Shown in pieces: positions 44,201-51,319 of a stretch of DNA of 64,000 nucleotides. This stretch comes from Prevotella sp. E13-27. GTDB taxonomy: Bacteria > Bacteroidota > Bacteroidia > Bacteroidales > Bacteroidaceae. The position numbers were made by a program, and so were the translations under genes. Under the pieces are notes generated by a model. The model did not search any database. It had not been told where the DNA came from and saw only the letters and a list, made by a program, of their open reading frames with translations. The number at the start of each line of letters is the position of its first letter. Position 1 is the first letter of the stretch. Location: positions 1,302,001 to 1,366,000 of the forward strand of contig NZ_JALPSC010000002.1 of the NCBI RefSeq assembly GCF_023217965.1. The letters run 5' to 3'.

Positions 44201-45911
44201 AGTCGCTGATGTTATAGTGTACTACCAATCCCACATCTTTTTTGTCAACGCCCATACCGAATGCAGAAGTGGCGACAATCACCTGTGCTTCACCACTCAT
44301 AAACGCATTCTGGTTTTTCACCTTCTCGGCTGCCTCCATTTTTCCATTGAATGGCAAAGCTCGAATGCCGTCATTGACCAAATGCTGTGCCAATTCGCGA
44401 GTTCTTCGGGTTCGTGATACATATACTATCGAAGGGCAATTGTGCCCTAGAATCAATGAGCGAAGTAAGTTATATTTCTCATCAGCAGTATCAGCATGAA
44501 GCACAGAGTAACGCAAATTCTTACGCTCTGCATTGGCTGCAAACACTTTCAGTTCCAAGCCCAACTTGGCTCTGAAGTAGTCACAGATATCGCTGATAAC
44601 CTTTTGTTTGGCTGTCGCTGTAAAACACGAAACCGCAATTGGTTGGTCTAACTGTTTCTTTTCCTGCAACTGGCGAATGAAATCACCGATATATAGATAA
44701 TCCACACGGAAATCGTGACCCCATGCTGAGAAGCAGTGTGCCTCATCTATTACAAAACGAACAACATTGCGCCCCATCAACAATCGCTCTATGGTCTTGC
44801 TACGCAACATTTCTGGAGCGATATATAACAAATTGGCAGTTCCATCAGCTACCTGCTCAATAGCAGTAGCACGTTCGATAGGATCTAATAGTCCATTGAT
44901 GGTCACTGCATCACTAATACCACGAGCAGCAAGGTTGTCCACCTGGTCTTTCATCAACGACTGTAAAGGCGAAATAACCACTGTTAGCCCATGCGTATTC
45001 CGCCCAGCCATCAAAGCAGGCAATTGGAACGTAAGACTCTTACCACCTCCTGTCGGGAATATCGTCAGCAAGGATTCTCCTTGAATAGCAGATTCCACTG
45101 CCTGCTGTTGCATAGGAACACCATCGAAGATACGGAACTCATCATAACCAAAGAATTCCTTCAGCCCGTAATGAGCATCTAACCGCTGATGACAAAACTC
45201 GCAATCGCCACAAGATGTGTTGCACAGCATGTTCATCACATTCACCACCTGCGGGTAGTTTCGTATTACCCATGCCGGAGTGATAGAAAAGATGTCGTCA
45301 GCACCAATAACAGCTAAACAATAAGCCAACTCTATGGGATACTGTTTGGCCAAGATTTCGAAGTCAGCATTACTGCATATCTTCCCCTCATACTCCTTTA
45401 GAATCAATTGCTTCCAATCTAGTCTGAATGCAAATATGGATGATATCCAACTGACATTTGGCGAATATCCTATATACTTGAAAAAGCCTCCAAACTCCTG
45501 TGTTTCATTCAGCAAGTAATAATAGATTTCCCTTCTATTCTCCGTCAACTGATTCCAAGCTGCAACCTCGTCATTTAGCAAGTCACGAGCCTTCATCGAA
45601 TCATTCACAGGATTGTTCAGTTCGTCCACCTGTAACTTATCATCCTTTACCAGATGATGATATGGTCGCTTAGGGAAAAGTAGAGGTGATAAAAACAGCG
45701 TATCAACAATCATAGGATTACCCCTCAATGAAGTATACATCAGGTCGAAATTGATGATGTTATGCCCACACACCGTATCGCATTTTGACACAAAGGCATC
45801 GAAGTCAGCCTTGAAGCTAGAGTGCAATACTGCACCATCCTCCCTAACTGCTCCGTAATCCGCCACCTTTTTCGTCTGCGGATTCACCTCCGTATCAATA
45901 AATGCAATCAT
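41211..45911 (-). CDS. Exonuclease-RecQ-UvrD helicase fusion
   Basis: 1566 aa with three enzyme modules. Residues 1 to about 170 resemble a DEDD 3'-5' exonuclease (FIDTEVN, CGHNIINFDL). Residues about 255-650 are a RecQ-type SF2 helicase: TIFPTGGGKSLTFQLPAL (about 285), VIDEAHCFSAWGHDFRVDY (about 388), QEAGRAGRDPQ. Residues about 1040-1500 are a UvrD/Rep SF1 helicase: VVAAGPGSGKTRVL (about 1060), VIDEAQDMGQDD, GDDDQNIYGFRG, STIHKAKGREF, YVGLTRAKRNLYLV. All core motifs look intact. It would act on DNA ends or forks; repair and anti-phage roles are both possible. Confidence 0.92.
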   Translation of the reverse strand: MIAFIDTEVNPQTKKVADYGAVREDGAVLHSSFKADFDAFVSKCDTVCGHNIINFDLMYTSLRGNPMIVDTLFLSPLLFPKRPYHHLVKDDKLQVDELNNPVNDSMKARDLLNDEVAAWNQLTENRREIYYYLLNETQEFGGFFKYIGYSPNVSWISSIFAFRLDWKQLILKEYEGKICSNADFEILAKQYPIELAYCLAVIGADDIFSITPAWVIRNYPQVVNVMNMLCNTSCGDCEFCHQRLDAHYGLKEFFGYDEFRIFDGVPMQQQAVESAIQGESLLTIFPTGGGKSLTFQLPALMAGRNTHGLTVVISPLQSLMKDQVDNLAARGISDAVTINGLLDPIERATAIEQVADGTANLLYIAPEMLRSKTIERLLMGRNVVRFVIDEAHCFSAWGHDFRVDYLYIGDFIRQLQEKKQLDQPIAVSCFTATAKQKVISDICDYFRAKLGLELKVFAANAERKNLRYSVLHADTADEKYNLLRSLILGHNCPSIVYVSRTRRTRELAQHLVNDGIRALPFNGKMEAAEKVKNQNAFMSGEAQVIVATSAFGMGVDKKDVGLVVHYNISDSLENYVQEAGRAGRDPQMQAECFVLYADSDLDKHFILLNQTKLSISEIQQVWKAIKDLTAKRDKVSCSPLDIARQAGWGDEIDDIETRVKAAIAALEDAGFIQRGSNSPHVFATGIAVKNMDEARRKLMISPLFDEQSREEAARIIKSLISARATAEGRGAEAESRVDYLADILGMNKATVIRNINLMRQDGLLADSRDMQAWITKSTTVRNLDAMLRLEQFMLQQFSEESRRFSYKELNEEAQKAGMNYSNVKRLRMLLHFMTLKGYIYKQEHSITGYVNVRFQSSKEATNTRFERRMDISRFIVDSLSVQKDDGKDTTLVNFSVVELLQQFIASRQKTMFAENEKPTIADIEEALLYLTKTELMKIEGGFIVLYNTMQIGRLVATRTRYGKEQYRLLDEFYKQRIRQIHIVGEYANLMVRDYNAALRFVNDYFTLDFRKFINQYFKEERRAQIDQNITPAKYNKLFGELSNRQCEIIDDKESKYIVVAAGPGSGKTRVLVHKLASLLLLEDVKHEQLLMLTFSRAAATEFKKRLIDLVGNAAHYVDIKTFHSYSFDLVGKQGSLDEAKDVVRLAAEMIENSEVEASKIAKSVLVIDEAQDMGQDDFRLVQALMRQNEEMRVIAVGDDDQNIYGFRGSDSRYMQSLVEQEGAKLYEMTDNYRSAKAVVDCANRYVQRIPGRLKHTSIKSATREDGKVMTLKSLLDAEIKVEGSTAILTRTNEETMQVAYELEQRGLHATIAQSMGGFRFGNLAEVRYFLKQLGGKNEVTISKEKWNEAKQRTLETYASSSCLSVMQHFFSDFEITHQFYYRSDLREYIFESNIEDFIAADDKSVFVSTIHKAKGREFNTVYLLSPIPDGRDVNDVRAYYVGLTRAKRNLYLVTNPPTEYSSISIALNMRDVWLDFFKGRKDIVLRLRSGDNLQYKDGYLLNEQEINIAALSASGKDKLKVWTHKGYEVTNAKVSYTLAWKPKDADMEYAVCLANMVLSKIENNKE

Positions 45912-45934
45912 ATCTTCATTTTTGTTTTTATTCT

Positions 45935-46110
45935 CTTGGATAGCCTCGACTTGGCTTCTCGAAGATCTCTCGAACCTCTCCCGCGCTCGACCTTGGTCGC
46001 TTGGCTAGCCCAAGAATGTCTCGGCTTGCTCTCGGCCACCTTTATCCTCGGCCTCGCTACGATATACCAACGACGGCCGAATGACCTTCCAACGACCTTG
46101 TTGCGATAGT
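45935..46110. repeat. Dispersed-type repeat between regulator and fusion gene
   Basis: About 170 bp, GC-richer than its surroundings, with internal short palindromes (CGACCTTGGTCG, TTGGCTAGCCCAA) and the word ACCTTCCAACGACCTTG, which recurs at 47039-47056. It has no ORF and separates the XRE gene from the 4.7-kb fusion gene. Confidence 0.55.
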
Positions 46111-46120
46111 TCTGCGTTAT

Positions 46121-46351
46121 TCATTTTGATTCCTGAGAAAGGAGATATTGTTTGTACTCTCTCACAAGTAGTTCCTTGATATCCACTTCGAGCAAGTCTG
46201 CAATCTTCAGCAGACAAGCCAAATCTGGCTGCGAAGTGTTAGTACACCATTTACTGACCGTTGACGGAGTAACCCCCAACTGTCCTGCAAGCCAACGTGC
46301 AGTTCGTTTCTTCTCGAACAAGACCATTTTTATTCGGTTAATATCTTCCAT
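46121..46351 (-). CDS. XRE-family regulator at head of helicase operon
   Basis: 76 aa from the ATG at 46351: MEDINRIKMVLFEKKRTARW with a helix-turn-helix (LAGQLGVTPSTVSKWCTN). It is a single Cro/CI-like domain followed by a short helix. The frame extends to 46372, but the -7 box at 46370-46377 rules that out. Its position directly upstream of the helicase operon suggests it regulates it. Confidence 0.85.
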   Translation of the reverse strand: MEDINRIKMVLFEKKRTARWLAGQLGVTPSTVSKWCTNTSQPDLACLLKIADLLEVDIKELLVREYKQYLLSQESK

Positions 46352-46369
46352 ATTCAATAGTTTATTGCA

Positions 46370-46377
46370 CAAAGGTA
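46370..46377 (-). promoter_or_regulatory. -7 box of the XRE-helicase operon
   Basis: TACCTTTG on the minus strand, 19 nt upstream of the XRE ATG. Nearby upstream repeats (46476-46554) could hold operators. Confidence 0.6.
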
Positions 46378-46475
46378 GTGATTTATTCTCAATTTCTTCA
46401 CGAAATAATGAAATAATCGAAAATATCAGCCACTTTTTATGCTTTTTTATGCAAAATAGTGCCTTTTCCCGCTCA

Positions 46476-46554
46476 ACCTATGTTCATTGCCTCACGAACA
46501 TAGGTTCTCACCTCTTATGAACATATCTGGAAAGTCCCACGAACATATGTTCAT
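46476..46554. repeat. Cluster of GAACATA palindromes
   Basis: Four sites in 80 bp: CCTATGTTCAT, CGAACATAGGTTC, TGAACATATC and CGAACATATGTTCATG. The last contains the perfect palindrome GAACATATGTTC. They lie 100-180 bp upstream of the XRE promoter and look like operator sites. Confidence 0.5.
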
Positions 46555-46605
46555 GAAAACAACGTTCTCCAACTGCCCATCTTTTTCAAGAAAATGAGGC
46601 TTTAC

Positions 46606-46690
46606 CCATACTGTAGCCATACTCTAGCCTGCTTCTAGCCATACTCTAAGCATACTCTAGGCATACTCAAACAGTATGAGTAGAGTATGG
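46606..46690. repeat. CCATACTCTAG direct and inverted repeats
   Basis: About six copies of CATACTCTAG or CATACTGTAG at 11-17 nt spacing, then inverted copies (AGTATGAGTAGAGTATGG). The unit is too short and spacers too irregular for CRISPR. Confidence 0.6.
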
Positions 46691-47132
46691 ATATAGCCTG
46701 CCATCTCCGACGCAACCGTCCGTCTGAACTATGGCTACGCTTTCACAAAGACTTTATTCACATGAAAGTTCGATTTTGTGTAAATATGATACACTTTTTC
46801 TAACGCCACAGACGAGCAAGTCGATGCAGCCTGGGAACTATTTCTGTATCACATGGAAAGGCAGGGAAATGCAACGAAAATGAAAAAAGAGGAGGAATTA
46901 GCACATAAGGAAGACTAAAGGAACACCATAGGAGGAGTCTTCTTTCCCTCTTCTACCCCTCTTCTTGGTGTATTATATTTCCTTTTTTTATTACAAAAAC
47001 CTAGTCCCTTCCTTCCCCCTACCAACGACCTTGCTACGACCTTCCAACGACCTTGCTACAAAATCGGCAAATACGCCCTATTATCAAGTAAAAATTCTTG
47101 TCAAATTATCTAAATTTTGCGCCCGTACATAC

Positions 47133-47179
47133 AAAAAAATACTGGTACACGTAGGAAAAAGTGCGGCTACGTGTACCAG
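47133..47179 (-). terminator. Terminator after the MGMT gene
   Basis: On the minus strand CTGGTACACGTAG and CTACGTGTACCAG make a perfect 13-bp stem with a 12-nt loop, followed by TATTTTTTT. It is 25 nt downstream of the MGMT-family stop. Confidence 0.85.
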
Positions 47180-47203
47180 AAAAAAAGCATTCGAATAGCG
47201 ATT

Positions 47204-47545
47204 TTATTCCATTGGCGGTTCCCACAGATGCCGCGCCATATCCACATGGCCGTTGGTCTTGAAACGGACACCCTCTTCCTCAAGCAGGGTGCGCTGGCGG
47301 CTCCAGCCAGGGGCTGTGCGGCCTTCCTTGTTGACCACACGATGACAGGGCAATGACTCTGCTCCAGGCGTATAACGAAGCGTGCGGCCCACCATCCTCG
47401 AATGGCTGGGCCAGCCTGCCAAGGCGGCAATATGGCCGTAGGTGGTCACCCGTCCGCAAGGTATCTGGCTGACGATATTCAGCACGGCATCACGAAACGC
47501 CCGAGCCTGTTTTGGCGACATCCTGTCTGGGTAGTCGTGCATCAA
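47204..47545 (-). CDS. MGMT-family alkyltransferase domain protein
   Basis: 113 aa, a single C-terminal-type alkyltransferase domain. IPCGRVTTYGHIAALAG is the DNA-binding helix-turn-helix and LPCHRVV holds the active Cys. In alkyltransferase-like (ATL) proteins this Cys is usually Trp; here it is Cys, so a methyl-accepting reaction is possible. The N-terminal domain of full Ogt is absent. It lies just downstream of rubrerythrin and SOD genes. Confidence 0.85.
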   Translation of the reverse strand: MMHDYPDRMSPKQARAFRDAVLNIVSQIPCGRVTTYGHIAALAGWPSHSRMVGRTLRYTPGAESLPCHRVVNKEGRTAPGWSRQRTLLEEEGVRFKTNGHVDMARHLWEPPME

Positions 47546-47570
47546 TGATTATCTTCGATGACTTCAATTA

Positions 47571-48113
47571 TCAATAGTTCTCTGCCTTGATCTGGAAGTA
47601 GCTCTGCGGATGGTCACACACTGGACACACCTCGGGAGCCTTCTTGCCGATAACGATATGGCCGCAGTTGCTGCATTGCCAGATGACATCACCCTCGCGA
47701 GAGAAGACCACAGCATCCTCAATGTTCTTCAGCAACTTGCGATAACGCTCCTCGTGATGTTTCTCGATAGCCCCAACGAGTTCAAACTTTGCAGCAATCT
47801 CGTTAAAACCCTCCTCGCGAGCCTCCTTGGCCATACGCGCATACATATCTGTCCACTCGAAGTTCTCGCCATTGGCAGCATCCGCCAGGTTTGTTTTTGT
47901 ATCGCTCACGCTACCGCCATTCAAGTACTTATACCACATCTTCGCGTGCTCCTTCTCGTTGGCAGCGGTCTCCTCAAAGATAGCGGCTATCTGCACGAAT
48001 CCATCCTTCTTGGCCTTAGAAGCAAAATACGTGTACTTGTTGCGTGCCATACTCTCGCCTGCAAAAGCCTCCTTGAGGTTCTGCTCGGTCTTTGTTCCTT
48101 TCAGTTCTTTCAT
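47571..48113 (-). CDS. rbr: Rubrerythrin
   Basis: 180 aa. N-terminal four-helix diiron domain with paired Glu motifs ([37 protein letters not shown]) and a C-terminal rubredoxin centre ([10 protein letters not shown] and [11 protein letters not shown]). It reduces H2O2 to water in anaerobes. It is downstream of sodB by 31 nt, so both may be co-transcribed. Confidence 0.95.
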   Translation of the reverse strand: MKELKGTKTEQNLKEAFAGESMARNKYTYFASKAKKDGFVQIAAIFEETAANEKEHAKMWYKYLNGGSVSDTKTNLADAANGENFEWTDMYARMAKEAREEGFNEIAAKFELVGAIEKHHEERYRKLLKNIEDAVVFSREGDVIWQCSNCGHIVIGKKAPEVCPVCDHPQSYFQIKAENY

Positions 48114-48144
48114 AAGTCTCTTTTTTGTTGGTTAAAAAAATATA

Positions 48145-48735
48145 TTATCTGTTTTGATAGCGCTGTTCGATGACGTTCCAATCGATAATCTGCCAGAGGG
48201 CGGCCAGATGGTCAGGACGACGGTTCTGATAGTCCAGATAGTACGCATGCTCCCACACGTCAAAGGTCAGCAGCGGCTTCAGGCCCTTCTGAATGGGATT
48301 CGCAGCATTTGCCTCCTGAGTAATCACCAGTTTGCCATCCTTATCAGCCGACAGCCACACCCATCCAGAACCAAAGAGCGTTGCCCCACCCTTCTGGAAT
48401 GCCTCCTTGAACGCCTCAAACGACCCGAAGTCTCGCTCGATTGCTTCAGCGAGTTTTCCCGTAGGAGCCGATTTCGTCGGCTCACCCGAGAACTGCCCAA
48501 AATACAACTCATGGTTCAGTATCTGCCCCGCGTTATTCAGCATTCCGCCTGTAGCCTTCAGCACGATATCTTCTAACGAAGCATTCTCAAAGCCACTTCC
48601 TGGCAGCAACCCGTTCAGGTTATTCACATACCCCGTCAAATGCTTCCCATGATGAAACTCCAGCGTCTGCTTGCTGATCACCGGCTCCAATGCGTCGATC
48701 GCATACGGTAGCGCCATCAATTCAAACTTTCCCAT
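48145..48735 (-). CDS. sodB: Superoxide dismutase (Fe-type)
   Basis: 196 aa. Metal ligands are seen in LEFHHGKHLTGYV, LNHELYFGQF and FDVWEHAYYLDYQN (DxWEHAYY signature). It converts superoxide to H2O2 and O2; the adjacent rubrerythrin then removes H2O2. The start at 48735 is used; a second ATG six codons on is possible. A TATCTTTA sequence at 48765-48772 resembles a -7 box. Confidence 0.94.
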   Translation of the reverse strand: MGKFELMALPYAIDALEPVISKQTLEFHHGKHLTGYVNNLNGLLPGSGFENASLEDIVLKATGGMLNNAGQILNHELYFGQFSGEPTKSAPTGKLAEAIERDFGSFEAFKEAFQKGGATLFGSGWVWLSADKDGKLVITQEANAANPIQKGLKPLLTFDVWEHAYYLDYQNRRPDHLAALWQIIDWNVIEQRYQNR

Positions 48736-48822
48736 ACGTCTATTTGTTTTAGATTCACGCTGTAAAGATAGTCATTTTTCTTCATATCTCATCAAAAACA
48801 TGAAAATATCTTCATTTTCCAT

Positions 48823-48870
48823 GTAACATTTCCTATTTTTCCCTACTTAAAGGCAGAAAGTCGAACGAAA
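48823..48870 (+). promoter_or_regulatory. 48-bp conserved upstream motif, copy 1
   Basis: GTAACATTTCC ... CCCTACTTA(A/T)AGG(C/T)AGAAAGTCG, 43 of 48 positions the same as at 51256-51303. It ends 11 nt before an ATG (48882). Two orphan genes thus share the same upstream sequence. Confidence 0.55.
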
Positions 48871-48881
48871 ACATCACGTTT

Positions 48882-49016
48882 ATGACCTACATCATCCAAA
48901 ATCGCATTGTGCGGATACTTTACAATGATAGGGATTTCAGTGAGCAACTGAAACGCCTTCTCTTTCCAAGCCAGAGGAACGAACATCAAAAATCTATCAC
49001 GGTAATACGATTATGA
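48882..49016 (+). CDS. Leading 44-codon ORF in frame with next gene
   Basis: ATG at 48882 opens MTYIIQNRIVRILYNDRDF and runs to a TGA at 49014. The reading frame is the same as the next gene, whose first ATG follows the stop by no gap. Because the shared 48-bp motif lies 11 nt before this ATG, it may be the original start of one longer gene with an internal stop. Confidence 0.4.
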   Translation: MTYIIQNRIVRILYNDRDFSEQLKRLLFPSQRNEHQKSITVIRL

Positions 49017-49859
49017 ATGGATTGTATGAAGCATATGATACAGCATATTGAAAGTAATCTGCCTCTGGCTATCGTCTTTAACAAGGTCATCTCGAAGATT
49101 ACCACTCTTTGGATTATGACTCGGCCACGAATATTCGATGACACCAAAGGCGAAGAAGCTGCCTTCAAAATGATTACCTACTATCAGATCCTCCTCTGGG
49201 AGAAATGGCTGCATGAGGTTGTGAAACGTCTGCAAGAATGGATTACTACCATCGATGAATATTTCGATGAGTTCAATGGCAGTTGGGAGTATTATGCTCT
49301 CTCTAAACGCCTTGATTTCCTGAATGAGTATGGAGGCGATGATGAGGATTACAATCCTGATGGCAGCATCAAAACCACAGGTATTACTCACGAACAACTA
49401 AAATACCACACGGTGTTTTATGACCTCTATCACGAGTGTGTCGACATCGTTCAAGATACTCATCCCCAGAATCTTTACCCACTCCTCAATGCCATCGAAG
49501 CCAATTCGCGTGTTTCCGTCATTGATATACTACAAAAGGTCAGTGGCAAGGAAATAACTGCCTACACTATGGGTGATGACGGCCAATTTCGCCCTGTCAC
49601 TTTCGCAGATAGAGAATTGCACAAGGTCTTAGAAATGGTAGAGGCCCACGATTACGGTCAGATAATCATCATTGTCGCTATGCTAATGGAACAACTGACC
49701 CAATGCATCGAAACCGCTGCAAAATCAGAAACAGCCTTTCTTGATAATCACGACTTGCTTCGGGCTATTCAGACCGATGCCAAGGCTATTCTCTCACTCA
49801 ACTTCAAAGACACCAGACATTTCAGATCAAGTAAGACAATTTGCTATGACAAATTTTGA
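49017..49859 (+). CDS. Hypothetical protein
   Basis: 280 aa, no recognised family. It is acidic and mostly helical, with a segment ITTIDEYFDEFNGSWEYY and a hydrophobic helix GQIIIIVAMLMEQLTQCIE near residue 220. No signal peptide is convincing. It lies in the same frame as a 44-codon ORF just upstream. It is convergent with the next gene. Confidence 0.6.
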   Translation: MDCMKHMIQHIESNLPLAIVFNKVISKITTLWIMTRPRIFDDTKGEEAAFKMITYYQILLWEKWLHEVVKRLQEWITTIDEYFDEFNGSWEYYALSKRLDFLNEYGGDDEDYNPDGSIKTTGITHEQLKYHTVFYDLYHECVDIVQDTHPQNLYPLLNAIEANSRVSVIDILQKVSGKEITAYTMGDDGQFRPVTFADRELHKVLEMVEAHDYGQIIIIVAMLMEQLTQCIETAAKSETAFLDNHDLLRAIQTDAKAILSLNFKDTRHFRSSKTICYDKF

Positions 49860-49877
49860 TAATAGTTAGAGCTTAAC

Positions 49878-50438
49878 CTACTCTGTCTCCCACTGCATTT
49901 TTACGAACTGTTGTTGTAACTCCTGAATCTGTGTATCCACTGATACTGCAGGTTTCAGATGGGCCACCTTGAGCGTAAAATCTGCGTTAATCCCTTCCAT
50001 CGTAAAACCATCTTTCGTAGTGAGCAGACGTTTGAGATACCGTTTCCGCTCTTCTATCATTTTCTGGACATCATCATCGGTCAGACTCTTTAGTGGAGCA
50101 TATTTGTCATAAAGTCGGGTCCCTTTATGCTTGGCAAGAAACGCATTCACAAATAAAGCATACAACTGCACATCGGTCTCCACTGCCCACGGAGACAGTT
50201 CAATGGACAGGGTCTGCAGATGTGGAGTGTGAGTCACGAATATCCCTGTGGCCGACTCATCATATTTGAACAACACACAAGCCTCCTCCCCTTTTTCCTC
50301 GTCACATTCCAACGAATAAAAATCATACTGCACATCATCAGGACTTGCATCTTCCTGAAGGGGTTGAACATAGTCCACTACGTCCCAAATTTCAAAAGAC
50401 TTTGGAACACCAGCAATAGTCAATTTTGAATATTTCAT
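49878..50438 (-). CDS. Hypothetical protein
   Basis: 186 aa, no recognised family. It is acidic with mixed strands and helices (SFEIWDVVDYVQPL, TGIFVTHTPHLQTLSIELS) and ends in a helical segment (DTQIQELQQQFVKMQWE). It lies 21 nt downstream of the broken zeta-toxin gene, on the same strand. Confidence 0.6.
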   Translation of the reverse strand: MKYSKLTIAGVPKSFEIWDVVDYVQPLQEDASPDDVQYDFYSLECDEEKGEEACVLFKYDESATGIFVTHTPHLQTLSIELSPWAVETDVQLYALFVNAFLAKHKGTRLYDKYAPLKSLTDDDVQKMIEERKRYLKRLLTTKDGFTMEGINADFTLKVAHLKPAVSVDTQIQELQQQFVKMQWETE

Positions 50439-50459
50439 AAGGCAAATGCTTTTCTCATC

Positions 50460-50827
50460 TTATATCAACGTCTTAGCCCATTCGGGAATATCGTCAGTGT
50501 ACTGCTTGAATAGCTGGCCATCAGTAGTACGAAATAACAAACGTGGAAGCTGATTATCAATAGAGTTGTCATAAATGTAGGCACGGTCAACAAAGGTGAT
50601 GGCCTTGCTAGCATTAACGAGCGACTTGTAGTAGCGGGAGATAATCTTGGAGATGGGAACCTCATGACCACCGTTCAGATAACGCTGTGTGATGCGGGCA
50701 ACGTTGATGGTAGGATCAGATGTGCAAAAGCAGCCCACTCGTTGTTGAGCAACTGAATGGTAGTTGTCGTCTTGCCCGAACCATTGGGGCCGGCAACAAC
50801 GCAGAGTGTAGGCCTTCTTCCTGTCAT
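50460..50827 (-). pseudogene. Zeta-toxin family pseudogene
   Basis: In the first frame from the ATG at 50827 the protein reads TLCVVAGPNGSGKTTTTIQL, a zeta-toxin P-loop. After about 45 codons the coding shifts to another frame giving RITQRYLNGGHEVP, KIISRYYKSLVNA and ITFVDRAYIYDNS up to 50460. Both halves fit one zeta/UDP-sugar kinase-like toxin, but about 80-100 residues between them are missing. So a deletion with frameshift has inactivated the toxin. Confidence 0.8.
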
Positions 50828-51015
50828 AGTCCTGCCGTATATTTCCACTCTTCAATTTCCTTGGCTACAGCCTGAAGCCTGCGTTTCTTTTCTGCCTCAG
50901 CTTTCGCGCTTGACTCGCGAGCAGCCTGAGCCACATCCTCCATCAGAGCCTGTAGCATTTCGTCGGTAGGCTCCTCGTTAGAAGTCAGACGATATCGTTT
51001 ATGAATTTCAGTCAT
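50824..51015 (-). CDS. Small antitoxin-like protein upstream of zeta toxin
   Basis: 63 aa, charged and helical (MTEIHKRYRLTSNEEPTDEM ... KRRLQAVAKEIEEWK). It overlaps the toxin start by 4 nt (ATGA), the layout of an antitoxin-toxin pair. No sequence family is recognised; the role is inferred from position. It is intact while the toxin is broken. Confidence 0.7.
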   Translation of the reverse strand: MTEIHKRYRLTSNEEPTDEMLQALMEDVAQAARESSAKAEAEKKRRLQAVAKEIEEWKYTAGL

Positions 51016-51151
51016 ACGCTACTTTCTTTTGTCTTCGACTGTCATTTACGACTGACAAAGCTGCTGTTAAGCGAGGGGCATGATACTTCTCTGACCTGAA
51101 GGTACAGAGTGTGGCGTTGCAATGCATCGATGGCCGAGCGTGAGCAGCTTC

Positions 51152-51173
51152 GCGGCCTTTGGCCGCAAAGTTA
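51152..51173 (-). promoter_or_regulatory. Promoter and palindrome of the zeta module
   Basis: TAACTTTG (51166-51173, minus strand) is followed at the expected transcription start by the perfect palindrome GCGGCC-AAA-GGCCGC (51152-51166). The palindrome may be an operator or a 5' hairpin. A leader of about 140 nt follows. Confidence 0.5.
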
Positions 51174-51255
51174 CGAATTCTTTTTCAAATTTTGTTCAAA
51201 ATTACAGTTAAAGATGCAAAAAGCAAACATTTTGCATTTTTTATGCTCCAAAGCC

Positions 51256-51303
51256 GTAACATTTCCCCTTTTCCCCTACTTATAGGTAGAAAGTCGAACG
51301 AAA
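51256..51303 (+). promoter_or_regulatory. 48-bp conserved upstream motif, copy 2
   Basis: Same 48-bp sequence as at 48823-48870 (43/48). It ends 16 nt upstream of the phosphoesterase ATG. Confidence 0.55.
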
Positions 51304-51319
51304 TAAAATAATATAGGCA

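Larger units (their letters stand above)
46378..47132. other. 755-bp repeat-rich spacer
   Basis: No credible gene. It holds a cluster of GAACATA palindromes, a CATACTCTAG tandem array, a short stretch of CCAACGACCTTGCTACGACC repeats near 47020-47060, and an AT-rich end. The ORFs here are short and of low-complexity composition. Confidence 0.5.

Noticed and set aside
46606-46690. CRISPR array
   Set aside because: Repeat unit of about 10 nt, irregular spacing, inverted copies and no cas genes.
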